A DNA stretch of 64,000 nucleotides from assembly GCA_963774195.1 (NCBI GenBank), contig CAVZDY010000003.1:992001-1056000 (forward strand), read 5' to 3'. The DNA is from Roseiarcus sp963774195. GTDB taxonomy: Bacteria; Pseudomonadota; Alphaproteobacteria; Rhizobiales; Beijerinckiaceae. Made by a program: the position numbers and the translations under genes. The notes under the pieces were generated by a model that worked only from the letters and a program-made list of their open reading frames with translations, was not told the origin of the DNA and did not search any database. Positions 38,440 through 47,733 of the stretch are shown here, piece by piece. How positions within the stretch are numbered: the first letter of the stretch is position 1; the number at the start of each line of letters is the position of its first letter.

Positions 38440-39648
38440 TCAATCGAGCCCGACGGCCAGACTCTCCTCGAGCATCAATCGGGCGCGGGCGCGCAGTTTT
38501 TCGGTTTCACTCTTGAGCTGGCCGCAGGCGGCAAGAATGTCACGTCCGCGCGGCGTCCGCACGGGGCTCGCATATCCTGCCGCGAACACGATGTCGGAAA
38601 AGCGCTCGATGGTCGTCCAGTCCGAACATTCGTAGGGGCTGCCGGGCCAGGGATTGAACGGAATGAGGTTGATCTTGGCCGGGAGGCCTTTGAGCAATCG
38701 CACCAGCGCCTTCGCCTCCGCCGGCGAATCGTTGATCCCCTTCAGCATCACATATTCGAAGGTGATGCGGCGCGCGTTCGAGGCGCCGGGATAGGCGCGG
38801 CAAGTGTCGAGCAGTTGCTCGATGGGGTATTTCTTGTTGAGCGGGACGAGCTTGTCGCGCAGCGGGTTGTTCGTCGCATGCAGCGAGACGGCGAGCATCG
38901 TGCCGCATTGGGTCCCGAGCGCGTCCATCTCAGGGACGACGCCGGAAGTCGAAACGGTGATGCGGCGCTTCGAAAGCGAGAGGCCGTCGCCGTCGGTCAG
39001 CACGCCGATCGCCTCGCGCACGTTGCCGAAATTGTAGAGTGGCTCGCCCATCCCCATGAAGACGATGTTGGAGACGGCGCGCACCCCTTCGCCCGAGGGC
39101 ACGAGGCCGTCAGTCGGCGCGACGCCGCCGGGAAAATCCCCGAGCCGGTCGCGGGCGACCAGCACCTGAGCGACGATTTCGGCGCTGGAGAGGTTGCGCA
39201 CCAAAGCCTGCGTGCCGGTGTGGCAAAAGGTGCAATTGAGCGTGCAGCCGACCTGGCTGGAGACGCAGAGGGTGCCCCGGTCCAATTCCGGGATGTAGAC
39301 GCACTCGACCTCGGCGCCCTTGTCGTGCGCGCCGACCCGCGGCATCCGAAGCAACCATTTGCGCGTGCCGTCCGCCGAAACCTGTTCGGCAACGATTTCC
39401 GGCCGCGCCAAGCTATAGCGATCCGCCAGCTTTTCCAGCAGCGGCCGCGCGATATTGCGCATGTCGGAGAATTCGCGCACGCCGCGGTGGTAGACCCAAT
39501 GCCAGAGCTGGGTGGTGCGCATGCGAATATCGCGCTCGGGCACGCCGAGTTCGGCTAGGGCGCTACCCAATTGCGCCCGCGTCGCACCGGCGAGGGAAAG
39601 CGGCGAGGACGAGGGCGTGGGCGCAGGGGAGGCGAGGGCCAAAGACAT
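38440..39648 (-). CDS. rlmN: Dual-specificity 23S rRNA/tRNA adenine-C2 methyltransferase RlmN
   Basis: Radical-SAM enzyme of 402 residues that methylates A2503 of 23S rRNA and A37 of some tRNAs. The cluster motif CxxxCxxC is present in GCTLNCTFCHTG. Substrate-handling Cys residues occur as expected, one near the C-terminus in GRDILAACGQL. VMLKGIND is another family mark. No obvious Shine-Dalgarno precedes the ATG at 39648. Confidence 0.96.
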   Translation of the reverse strand: MSLALASPAPTPSSSPLSLAGATRAQLGSALAELGVPERDIRMRTTQLWHWVYHRGVREFSDMRNIARPLLEKLADRYSLARPEIVAEQVSADGTRKWLLRMPRVGAHDKGAEVECVYIPELDRGTLCVSSQVGCTLNCTFCHTGTQALVRNLSSAEIVAQVLVARDRLGDFPGGVAPTDGLVPSGEGVRAVSNIVFMGMGEPLYNFGNVREAIGVLTDGDGLSLSKRRITVSTSGVVPEMDALGTQCGTMLAVSLHATNNPLRDKLVPLNKKYPIEQLLDTCRAYPGASNARRITFEYVMLKGINDSPAEAKALVRLLKGLPAKINLIPFNPWPGSPYECSDWTTIERFSDIVFAAGYASPVRTPRGRDILAACGQLKSETEKLRARARLMLEESLAVGLD

Positions 39649-39772
39649 GCCCGGCTTGTATCACGAGGCGGCCCCCGGAACAAAGGTTTGGCCTCTATGC
39701 CCGCGCCCAAACCGCCTCGCCCCCAGCCCGAGGCGGGGCGACCCGTTCGGAAAAGGATCGTCCCCGGAGGCC

Positions 39773-40816
39773 TTATCCGCCGAATACGTCGTTGGTCTGC
39801 GCCGTGACGCGCACGAAGGTCGTGCGCTTCGGCACTTCCTTCAACTGGGTCGCGCCGATGTAGGTCATCATCGAGCGAACGCCGCCCATGATTTCGCCCA
39901 TCGTATTGTCCACCGCGCCGCGATAGGGCGTCTCGACCGTCTTGCCCTCAGCCGCCCGGTAGCGCGCGACGCCGCCAGCGTATTTCTTCATCGCCGTTTC
40001 CGAGGACATGCCGTAGAACGCCATCGCGACGGGGACCTTCTCGCCGTCGCGCTCCTCGTAACGCAATTCGCCGGCGCATTCGTCGTGGCCGGCGAGCATT
40101 CCGCCCAGCATGACGAAGTCGGCGCCTGCGCCAAAGGCCTTGGCGACATCGCCGGGAACGGTGCAGCCGCCATCGGCGCACACCTGGCCCTTGAGGCCGT
40201 GCGCGGCGTCGGCGCATTCGATGATCGCGGAGAGCTGGGGATAGCCGACGCCTGTCACTCTCCGCGTCGTGCACACCGATCCGGGGCCGATGCCGATCTT
40301 GACGATGTCGGCGCCGGCGAGGATGAGCGCCTCGGTCATGTCGCCGGTGACGACGTTGCCGGCCATGATCACCGATTTGGGGTTTTCGTCGCGCACGCGC
40401 TTGATCGTGTCGAGGAATTTCTCGGAATAGCCGTTGGCGACGTCGATGCAGAGAAAGCGCAGGCCGGAGCGATCGCGCACGGCGGCCAGCTTGGTGAGGT
40501 CGGCCTCGGTCGTGCCGAGCGAATAGAAGGCGTGGGCGCCGTCTTCGCTGGCGAAGAACTCGGCGAGTTCGCCGTCGGGATAATGTTTGTGCAAAGCGGT
40601 CAGCGCCCGATGGCGGCCGAGCGCACGGGCCATCGCCAGAGTCCCGGTGACGTCCATATTGGCGGCAATGAGAGGAAAGCCCTTCCATTCCGTTCCAGTG
40701 TGCAGGAAACGGAACGTGCGGTGAATATCGACTTCGTTGCGGGAATTGAGTGTCGAGCGCTTCGGACGGATCAGAACGTCCTTGAAGTCGAGCTTGACGT
40801 CGTTTTCGATACGCAT
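39773..40816 (-). CDS. guaC: GMP reductase
   Basis: 347-residue TIM-barrel enzyme of the IMPDH/GMPR family, without CBS domains. It deaminates GMP to IMP with NADPH. The catalytic Cys loop is GIGPGSVCTTR, followed by the substrate loop CADGGCTVPGDVAKAF and the flap YRGAVDNTMGEI. The start at 40816 (MRIENDVKLDFKDVLI) matches the family N-terminus; an in-frame extension to 41044 has no family support. GGAAG precedes the ATG. Confidence 0.94.
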   Translation of the reverse strand: MRIENDVKLDFKDVLIRPKRSTLNSRNEVDIHRTFRFLHTGTEWKGFPLIAANMDVTGTLAMARALGRHRALTALHKHYPDGELAEFFASEDGAHAFYSLGTTEADLTKLAAVRDRSGLRFLCIDVANGYSEKFLDTIKRVRDENPKSVIMAGNVVTGDMTEALILAGADIVKIGIGPGSVCTTRRVTGVGYPQLSAIIECADAAHGLKGQVCADGGCTVPGDVAKAFGAGADFVMLGGMLAGHDECAGELRYEERDGEKVPVAMAFYGMSSETAMKKYAGGVARYRAAEGKTVETPYRGAVDNTMGEIMGGVRSMMTYIGATQLKEVPKRTTFVRVTAQTNDVFGG

Positions 40817-41553
40817 GGCTTCTTCCGGTCTAGCGGCGCGCCGAAGCGCGCCTCCCTGTATCGTCGGCAGACTTAGCACCGACATCGCGGTTTCGGAAAC
40901 GGCGCGCAAGCACGGGCCTGCGAGTGGGCGTTCCATACCCGTGGCGCTGCGCGCGGAGCGGGTGCGCGAGACCCGTCTTTCGAGACCATGACCGACGAGC
41001 CTCAGCTTCCGCAGCTTGCGCCCCCCAAGGGCCGTGTCGACCAAGCCGCCGCCAATATTGCGTGGCAGGGCCGGCGAAGGCGAAGCGGATCGTCGGCAAG
41101 ACGTCGTAAAATAGTCTAACTTGTTTGTTCTTGTACATTACGGAAGTTCTTACTGCGTACAGCCGCACGATGCATGATAGCGGCTGCACTATAAAGTATA
41201 GGCTCCTGGTTGAGCGGCTGCGCGTTTGAAGGGAAGCCGGTCAATCGCATGCCGTCTTTTTAGAACCAAAGTCGGTGGTGACGCCGGCTGAGAAGGGTGG
41301 AACGCCCAGATGGGCGTTCCGGGGGATTGTTGAACGGCCGAGTGCGACGATCGGCACAGGGGTTCATTCTGGGGGACCTTCGTTCTGGATTTTGCGTCTT
41401 CGCGCACGAGCGAGCCGGGGCATACGCCGCAAAATCGTCGCTCGTCACGACCCGAAGTTGTCGAAGCGAACCGCGGCCCCTGAGAACTCACGAAGGCTGA
41501 CGACGAGGCGTCCCCCAAGGAGGTCAAAACGCACGGTCGAGGGAGGTCCAGTC
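40817..41553. other. 737-bp stretch without a recognisable gene
   Basis: Open frames here have no coding character. The DNA is more AT-rich around 41100-41210 than its surroundings. It holds an inverted repeat CAGCCGC...GCGGCTG near 41160-41190, followed by a TATAAAGTATA stretch that could be a promoter. Further on is the perfect hairpin at 41299-41320. The last part carries the promoter and GGGAGG ribosome site of the glycine-rich gene. A small RNA or long leader is possible. Confidence 0.5.
41299..41320. other. Perfect 9-bp hairpin in a non-coding region
   Basis: GGAACGCCC-AGAT-GGGCGTTCC. Stem of nine pairs with a tetraloop, no T-tract on either side, so not a classical terminator. Could be a structural element of an untranslated leader or small RNA. 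Confidence 0.5.
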
Positions 41554-42198
41554 ATGAGGTGGAGGAGTCCTTTCAAGAATGCGCTGTTCGCATTCGCGTT
41601 AGCGAGCTTGGTCGTGCCCGAGGAGGCCGGCGCCATCGAGGTCTACGCGGGATCGGGCCCCGCCGTGCACATGGGCGACGGCTTGCTCACTCCGGTTGCA
41701 CGCCGCGGCGGGGGCGGCTTTCGCGGCGGGGGCGGACGCGGCGGCGGAGCCCATCGCGGCGGCGGCGCTCACTTCGCCGGCGGTGGTGTTCGTGGCGGGG
41801 GGTATCGGGGCGGCGGCGCTCGCTTCGCCGGCGGTGGTGTTCGCGGCGGGGCGTATCGGGGCGGCGGCGCTCGCTTCGCCGGCGGTGGTGTTCGCGGCGG
41901 AGCGTACCGCGGCGGGGCGCGCGTCGCCGGCGGTGGTGTTCGCGGCGGGGCGTATCGTGGCGGGGCCTATCGCGGGGGCGCTCGCTTCGCCGGCGGTGGT
42001 GTTCGCGGCGGCGCTTGGGCCGGGCGTCCGGGCTGGTATCGCTGGCCCGCTGGCGGCGCCATAGCGGCCGGCGCCGCGCTCGGTTGGATTGCGGCTGCGA
42101 GTGCGGTTGGCTGGGCCGGCTCCCCGCCGCAGGCAGGCCTGTGCTGGTACTACACCGATGCAACCCAGCGCCAGGGCTTCTGGGACGTCTGCCCGTAA
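41554..42198 (+). CDS. Secreted glycine-rich repeat protein
   Basis: 214 residues. A signal peptide (ALFAFALASLVVPEEAGA) leads into a Gly/Arg/Ala-rich region built from about five copies of a 16-21 residue unit of the form FAGGGVRGGAYRGG. A hydrophobic Ala/Gly segment (AIAAGAALGWIAAASAVGWA) and an aromatic Cys-containing tail (CWYYTDATQRQGFWDVCP) close the protein. The start at 41554 has GGGAGG 7 nt upstream. Such proteins are exported and may be surface or matrix components; no specific function is known to me. The repeats make copy-number change likely. Confidence 0.8.
   Translation: MRWRSPFKNALFAFALASLVVPEEAGAIEVYAGSGPAVHMGDGLLTPVARRGGGGFRGGGGRGGGAHRGGGAHFAGGGVRGGGYRGGGARFAGGGVRGGAYRGGGARFAGGGVRGGAYRGGARVAGGGVRGGAYRGGAYRGGARFAGGGVRGGAWAGRPGWYRWPAGGAIAAGAALGWIAAASAVGWAGSPPQAGLCWYYTDATQRQGFWDVCP
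41775..42020 (+). repeat. Tandem 51-bp coding repeats
   Basis: The core CGCCGGCGGTGGTGTTCG begins at 41775, 41826, 41877, 41925 and 41988, that is at spacings of 51, 51, 48 and 63 bp. All changes are multiples of three, so the reading frame of the glycine-rich protein is kept. Confidence 0.85.
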
Positions 42199-42273
42199 GA
42201 CGAAGTCCCGTCCTTCTCGCGCGGGCGCTCCCCGCGTGGGAAGGAGTTTGGCGCCTCTCGTCCGATAGGCCTG

Positions 42274-42333
42274 GTCATTGCGAGCGGGGCAAGCCATCGA
42301 TGCAGGCTTCGTCGCTGCGCTTCTCGCGATGAT
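42274..42333. repeat. REP-like palindromic element
   Basis: Imperfect inverted repeat: TCATTGCGAG (42275-42284) pairs with CTCGCGATGA (42323-42332) with one mismatch, and inner AAGCC pairs with GGCTT. The sequence resembles the TCATTGCGAG...CTTCGTCGCT repeats scattered in intergenic DNA of many Hyphomicrobiales. It lies between a forward gene and a facing transporter gene. Confidence 0.5.
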
Positions 42334-42357
42334 GGTTCGACGTCATTGCAGACGGCT

Positions 42358-43542
42358 CTAGCTCCCAAAAATCACCTTGCGGAAGCGGAACGTCGCGATC
42401 GCGAAATAGACCGAACCGATGACGAGCATCGCGACAAGCTCACGCCAGACCAGCGTAATGTCTGCGCCCCGGAAGAGCACTGCCTGCGCGAACGCCACGA
42501 AGTGAGGCGTCGGGCTGATCGTCTGCATCAAATATTGCAGCCACACCGGCATGCTCTCCATCGGCGTGCTGCTGCCGGAGAGAAGCTGCGTGACCATGAG
42601 AACCGGCATCGCGAGCAAACCGAACTGGCCCATGTTGGTCGACAGTGTGCCGAGCATAATGCCGAGCGCCGCCACTACGAGCGCGTAGAGCGCCGCCCCT
42701 AGGAGAAAGAGCAGCAGCGATCCTCTGATCGGCGCGCCAATCCACCAATGGACCACGAACTGCAGCGAGAACATCGCCGCGACGAGAATGACGAGGCCGT
42801 TGGCAAGCATTTTCGCGAGCATGATCTCGGGCGGCACGACCGGCATGACGAGCAAATGCTCGACGGTTCCCTGCTCGCGCTCGCGGATGAGGGCTGCGCC
42901 GGTGAGGATGACGGTGAGCAGGGTGATCTGGTTGATAACCTGCGTCATCGCCGAGAAATAGGCGACGATCAGATTTTCGTTGAATCGGGGACGGACGACG
43001 AGATTGATGGGCGTCGCCCTTGGGTTGTCGCGACCGTGGATGAACTTCTGAATTTCGTTGCCAATCGTCGTCTTGAGATAGTTCGCACCGTTGCCGGCCT
43101 GCGCGATGACGGTTGCATCGACGTTGATCTGCAGCGACGTTTGGCGCCCCGCCCGAATGTCGGATTCGAAATCGGGGGGAATCTCGACAACGAGCAGCAG
43201 GTCCCCCCTGTCCATCTTCTGGTCGATTTGCGACGCGGTGATCTGGACCGCCGGTTGGAAGGTCGGGCGCACGAGCGAGGCGGCGATCTGGCGCGAGAGA
43301 TCGGAATGATCCTCATCGACGATGCCGACAGAAAAATTCGTCGCCTCGGTCACCGCCCCGGTCGCCACCGTGTTGACGGAGATCGTGAAGGCATAGGCGA
43401 CGAGGATCAGCATCGTCGGATCGGCGCGAATGCTCCGCAATTCCTTGACGACCAAGCGCAGCACATTGACAACATGATCCACGAAGGCGTTCCGCTTCTC
43501 CGCTTCGAGTTCCAAGCGAGGGGCGTGGTCTGACGTCGCCAT
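42358..43542 (-). CDS. ABC-2 type transporter permease (YhhJ-like)
   Basis: 394-residue permease: one N-terminal helix (residues about 45-60), a large external domain of about 170 residues, then five C-terminal helices of the ABC2_membrane_3 type (ALIREREQGTVEHLLVMPV). It starts 1 nt after the stop of the RbbA-like gene. Last gene of a hlyD-rbbA-yhhJ exporter operon. Confidence 0.9.
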   Translation of the reverse strand: MATSDHAPRLELEAEKRNAFVDHVVNVLRLVVKELRSIRADPTMLILVAYAFTISVNTVATGAVTEATNFSVGIVDEDHSDLSRQIAASLVRPTFQPAVQITASQIDQKMDRGDLLLVVEIPPDFESDIRAGRQTSLQINVDATVIAQAGNGANYLKTTIGNEIQKFIHGRDNPRATPINLVVRPRFNENLIVAYFSAMTQVINQITLLTVILTGAALIREREQGTVEHLLVMPVVPPEIMLAKMLANGLVILVAAMFSLQFVVHWWIGAPIRGSLLLFLLGAALYALVVAALGIMLGTLSTNMGQFGLLAMPVLMVTQLLSGSSTPMESMPVWLQYLMQTISPTPHFVAFAQAVLFRGADITLVWRELVAMLVIGSVYFAIATFRFRKVIFGS

Positions 43543-43543
43543 G

Positions 43544-46315
43544 TCAAGCCTCCTGCTTCCTCAGGAACAAAAGCGAGAGGATAAGAAACGCGAGCTCGAT
43601 GACGACGATCGCGACGACGTTCGGCCATAGAGCGGCCATGCCGAGCCCCTTGGCGAAGACGCCGACGGTAATCGGCTGATACCAGGCCGAGGGGAACGAC
43701 AGACCCAGAATTTTTGCTCCTCCCGACAGCGAGGAAACTGGCGCGAACAAGCCGGAAAAATTGACCGCCGGCACGATCGAGAGAATGGCGGTGGCGAACA
43801 CCGCGGTGACTTGAGTACGTGTGAAGGAGGAAATGAGCTGGCCGAACCCGGTCGTCGCCACGACGTAGACGAGGGTCCCGATCAGCAAGGTCAGGAACGG
43901 GCCTTTGACCGGCACGCGAAATACGAGGACGGCCATCGCAAACAGCACGAAGAAATTCACCATGGCGATTGCGATGTAGGGCGCCTGCTTGCCCATCAGA
44001 AACTCAAAGCGCGTGATCGGCGTCGAGCGAAAGTTGGCGATCGAGCCGGTCTCTTTCTCGCGCACGATCGCGATCGCCGACATGATCGAGGGGATGAGGC
44101 AGAGCATCAGCATGAACACGCCCGGCACCATCGCATTCACGCTCAGGAAGGCCTGATTGTAACGAAAACGCACTTCGATGTTGTCGCTGCTCCACTTCGT
44201 CGATTGTGGAGCGCTGCTGGCGGCGATCTGCTGCGCTTCGCGACTGACGACACCGTTGACGTAATTGCGGGCAGTCTCGCCGCGGAACGTCATGGCGCCG
44301 TCGATCACAGCGTCGACTTCCGGCCGCCGATTGTTTTTGAGATCGGCGCCAAAGCCGCTTGGAATCTCGACCACGATCTGGGTACGCCCGCTCTTCAGGC
44401 GGGCGTCCGCGTCGGCGACGCTCGTGATCGGCGGCTGCACCGAGAAATAGCGTGATCCCGTAAAGCCATCGAGAAAGGCGCGGCTCTCCGGCGTGTTGTC
44501 CTGATCGAAGGCGGCGAACTGCAAGTTTTCGATATCGAACGAAATGCCATATCCGAATGCGAGCATCAGGACAATCGGGCCGAGGACGGCGAAGGCGAGC
44601 CGGATCGGGTCGCGCAGCAACTCGACTGTCTCGCGCCGCGCATAGGCCCAAAGCCGCGCGAGATCGAAGCGCTTGGACGTCCGCTCGTTGATCTCGGCTG
44701 GCGCCGCGCTCGGCTCCGGCGCCGCGGCAGGCTTCGAGCGGTCGATGCCCGCCGCATCGGCGAGGTAGCCGACGAATGTGTCTTCGATTGAATCGCTGCC
44801 GCGCTCCCGCACGAGGTCCATTGGAGCGCCGACCGCCAGGACCTTGCCTGCATGCATCAGGGAGATGCGGTCGCAACGCTCCGCCTCATTCATGAAATGG
44901 GTCGTAATGAAAATCGTCACCTCGCCGTCCCGCGAGAGATCGATCAACGTGCGCCAGAATGCGTCGCGCGCGATCGGATCGACGCCCGACGTCGGTTCGT
45001 CGAGGATGAGGATCGGCGGCTCGTGCAGCACGGCGACGGCGAGTTGCAGCCTCTGCTTGATGCCGAGCGGCAGACTGTCCGGCCGCTTGTCGGCGACGGC
45101 TTGCAGATCGTAGCGCTTGAGCAATTCCTGGACGCGCGTGCGCGCCTTCTCCGGCGGCAGATGATAGAGCTGGGCGTGCAGATCCAAGTTCTGGCGAACC
45201 GTGAGTTCGCCGTAGAGGGAGAAGGCTTGCGTCATGTAGCCGACGTTGCGCCGCGCCTCCATGTCGTTGGAGCCCATCGGCTTGCCGAACAGCTTCGCCC
45301 AGCCGCTGGTCGCCGGCAGGAAGCCGGTCAGCATCCTCATCGTTGTCGACTTGCCGCAACCATTGGAGCCGAGAAAGCCGAATATTTCGCCGCGCGGAAT
45401 CCTGAAATTGACGTGGTCGACGGCGACGAAGTCGCCGAATTGCCGCGTCAGCCCCTCAGCTTCGATCGCGGGCGTCTGGTCCGGCGAGGAGACGCGAGGG
45501 CGGACCACGACTTGCTGATGCTGGGCGCGCTTCTCCTCCGGCAGCAAGGCGATGAACGCCTCGTCGAGGTTGGGCGCGCCTGTCCGCTCCAGCAGCTCTT
45601 TCAGTGTGCCATGGGCGATGATCTTGCCATCGTCCATAGCCATCAGCCAGTCGAAGCGTTGCGCCTCGTCCATGTACGCCGTCGCCACGATGACGCTCAT
45701 CTGGGGCCGGCGGGCGCGGATCGTGTTGATGAGGTCCCAGAACTGGCCGCGCGAGAGGGGATCGACGCCGGTCGTCGGTTCGTCGAGGATCAGGAGATCG
45801 GGGTCGTTGATCAGCGCGCAGCAGAGGCTCAGCTTTTGCTTCATGCCGCCCGAGAGCTTGCCGGCCGGGCGAGCCTCGAATTTCTCCATTGCCGTCGCCG
45901 TCAGCAGCTCGGTTATCTTGGCGCGGCGCACCGACGCCGAGAGGCCGAACAATCGGCCGAAGAAGTCGATGTTTTCGAAGACGCTCAGGGTTGGGTAAAG
46001 ATTGCGCCCGAGCCCCTGCGGCATATACGCGACCCGTCGACGCATGGTTGTGAGATGGGCGGGGTTCTTCATGTCGCCGCCTAGGACGACGATCTTGCCC
46101 TTCTGGATCCGGCGCACCCCCGATATCAGCGCCATCAGCGTCGATTTGCCGACACCGTCCGGTCCGATGACGCCGACCATGACATGTGACGGCACGTCGA
46201 TGGAGACGTCGTCGAGCGCGATCGTGGTCCCGTAGCGGTGAGAGACCCCCGAGACGCGAGCGACGAAGTTTTCGCTTATTGCGTCGGCAGTTTCACCTGA
46301 AGTTCGTCCGGCCAT
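43544..46315 (-). CDS. rbbA: RbbA-like ABC protein: two ATPase domains plus permease
   Basis: 923 residues. The first ABC domain has Walker A GPDGVGKST, signature LSGGMKQK and Walker B LLILDEPTTGVDP. The second has Walker A GSNGCGKST and LILDEPTSGVDP, with a degenerate signature LPLGIKQR. The last 370 residues form an ABC2 permease with an external domain. This matches RbbA/YhiH of the yhiI-rbbA-yhhJ operon, a ribosome-associated ATPase in E. coli also annotated as an exporter. The start at 46315 overlaps the adaptor gene by about 40 nt; a slightly later start is possible. Confidence 0.9.
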   Translation of the reverse strand: MAGRTSGETADAISENFVARVSGVSHRYGTTIALDDVSIDVPSHVMVGVIGPDGVGKSTLMALISGVRRIQKGKIVVLGGDMKNPAHLTTMRRRVAYMPQGLGRNLYPTLSVFENIDFFGRLFGLSASVRRAKITELLTATAMEKFEARPAGKLSGGMKQKLSLCCALINDPDLLILDEPTTGVDPLSRGQFWDLINTIRARRPQMSVIVATAYMDEAQRFDWLMAMDDGKIIAHGTLKELLERTGAPNLDEAFIALLPEEKRAQHQQVVVRPRVSSPDQTPAIEAEGLTRQFGDFVAVDHVNFRIPRGEIFGFLGSNGCGKSTTMRMLTGFLPATSGWAKLFGKPMGSNDMEARRNVGYMTQAFSLYGELTVRQNLDLHAQLYHLPPEKARTRVQELLKRYDLQAVADKRPDSLPLGIKQRLQLAVAVLHEPPILILDEPTSGVDPIARDAFWRTLIDLSRDGEVTIFITTHFMNEAERCDRISLMHAGKVLAVGAPMDLVRERGSDSIEDTFVGYLADAAGIDRSKPAAAPEPSAAPAEINERTSKRFDLARLWAYARRETVELLRDPIRLAFAVLGPIVLMLAFGYGISFDIENLQFAAFDQDNTPESRAFLDGFTGSRYFSVQPPITSVADADARLKSGRTQIVVEIPSGFGADLKNNRRPEVDAVIDGAMTFRGETARNYVNGVVSREAQQIAASSAPQSTKWSSDNIEVRFRYNQAFLSVNAMVPGVFMLMLCLIPSIMSAIAIVREKETGSIANFRSTPITRFEFLMGKQAPYIAIAMVNFFVLFAMAVLVFRVPVKGPFLTLLIGTLVYVVATTGFGQLISSFTRTQVTAVFATAILSIVPAVNFSGLFAPVSSLSGGAKILGLSFPSAWYQPITVGVFAKGLGMAALWPNVVAIVVIELAFLILSLLFLRKQEA

Positions 46316-47343
46316 GGCGTCGCCTCGTTGGTGCGAACGATCCCCATGCCGCGCACGCCCGTTTTCACGCGCGCGGAAAACTTCTTGAGAACATCCGGGT
46401 CAATTCTGAGCTTGACGCGGAACATCAGCTTCTCGCGCTCGTTCTTCGTCTCCACGGTTTTGGGCGTGAACTGCGCTTCGGCCGAGACGTAGCTGACTTT
46501 GGCCGGAATCGAGTAGTCCGGCGCTGCATCGAGCACGACGCGCGCCTCGCCGCCCATGGCGAGCTTCGCTGCGTCCGCGCCGGGCAGGAAGATGGTCATG
46601 TAGACGTCGGTGAGGTCGAGGACCGTCATGATCGGCGCGCCCGGGTTTACGACCTCGCCGTCTCTGAGAAGCTCGTATTGCACCCGTCCGTTGCGGGGCG
46701 AAAGAAGTGTGAGATCGTGCAGCACGGCCTGCACGCGCTCGACTTCCGCCTCGGCGTTCTTGATCGCCGACTGCGCCTGGTCGCGCTGAGCGTTGGTCGA
46801 CTTCACGGCGGCGTCGGCGGCCTCGTAGTTGCGCTTGCGCTGTTCGAAGGTTTGCCTCGTGATGTGTCCCGCCTTTATGAGCGCTGCGCCGCGCTCAAAG
46901 TCAGACTTGGAGAAGTCCAAGGCGCTCTGTCGCGAGGCGATCTCGGCTTCTGCCGCTTTGAGCGCGTCCTTCGAGCGCTGGAGATCGGCCTGGGCCGCTC
47001 GCAACCTGGCCTCCTGCTCGGGCGAAGAGACCTCGGCTACGACCTGGCCCTGCGTGACATCGTCGCCTTCGTGAACCACGACCTTGGCCAGGCGCCCGGG
47101 GTACTTCGACGAGACGTCGACCTGCGTCGCCTCGATCCGACCGTTGGTCTCGACGATGCCCGCAGGCAGGCGCTCGCCGCGCAAGCGGGCGAGTAAATTG
47201 CCGATGATCGACTCCGCTTGCGCCGGCTTGATCCAGGCGGTGTCACCGAAATGTTTCGAAACGAACGCTGGCGTCTGCAGCGCGCCAACGCTGACCGCCG
47301 TCACGACAACCGCGAGGGGTGTTTTGAGCCATCGGAAGAACAT
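46276..47343 (-). CDS. HlyD-family adaptor of the RbbA/YhhJ exporter
   Basis: About 355 residues. An N-terminal helix (LAVVVTAVSVGALQTPAF) anchors it. The lipoyl halves (GRIEATQVDVSSKYPGRLAKVVVHEGDDV and LLSPRNGRVQYELLRDGEVV, in parts) flank a coiled-coil hairpin. YhiI-like. The start at 47343 has GGAGG 7 nt upstream. First gene of the exporter operon, divergent from ppk2. Confidence 0.9.
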   Translation of the reverse strand: MFFRWLKTPLAVVVTAVSVGALQTPAFVSKHFGDTAWIKPAQAESIIGNLLARLRGERLPAGIVETNGRIEATQVDVSSKYPGRLAKVVVHEGDDVTQGQVVAEVSSPEQEARLRAAQADLQRSKDALKAAEAEIASRQSALDFSKSDFERGAALIKAGHITRQTFEQRKRNYEAADAAVKSTNAQRDQAQSAIKNAEAEVERVQAVLHDLTLLSPRNGRVQYELLRDGEVVNPGAPIMTVLDLTDVYMTIFLPGADAAKLAMGGEARVVLDAAPDYSIPAKVSYVSAEAQFTPKTVETKNEREKLMFRVKLRIDPDVLKKFSARVKTGVRGMGIVRTNEATPWPDELQVKLPTQ

Positions 47344-47733
47344 CGCGTTTCCTCCCGTCTGATCCTCCCGTCTGAAGCTTGTCTTTTCCTCCTCCACGGG
47401 TCGGCGGACGATTGATGTTCCGAGCGGGCGAATAATGACTTTCGCGCAATCGTTGAAGGATGACAGCTATTCGCTGCGCTGGTCAGTGGTTCGAGTCGCC
47501 GCTCTTTTCACCTGGGGTGAAGTGTTGCTCACGCCCCGGGCCAAAGGCTATTCCCTAGCTGGCCCTGGCCATTCGGCAGCGTCGCATAATGCGTATTCAA
47601 GCCGCGAAATCAGATCAGGCTCGCCTCTCGCCGCGCGATCACGGTCGTCTGTTTGGCGCGAACGAGTGTACTTCTTTCATAGGCCCGCCGATCTATATTT
47701 GTAAAGGCTTTCGCGTTCTGGGGAGTGCTCAAA
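47344..47733. promoter_or_regulatory. 390-bp divergent promoter region with a palindrome
   Basis: Separates the exporter operon from ppk2 and contains no gene. A perfect inverted repeat TTCACC-TGG-GGTGAA lies at 47507-47521, a likely regulator site. The ppk2 end carries GGGAG 8 nt before its ATG. Confidence 0.4.

Noticed and set aside
41189..41527. Minus-strand 112-residue frame in the gap before the glycine-rich gene
   Set aside because: No ribosome site, no family resemblance, and its composition is like that of shadow frames. I left the region as non-coding.
41775..42020. Regular repeats as a possible CRISPR array
   Set aside because: The units are 48-63 bp, keep a reading frame and encode a glycine-rich protein; there are no unique spacers and no cas genes.
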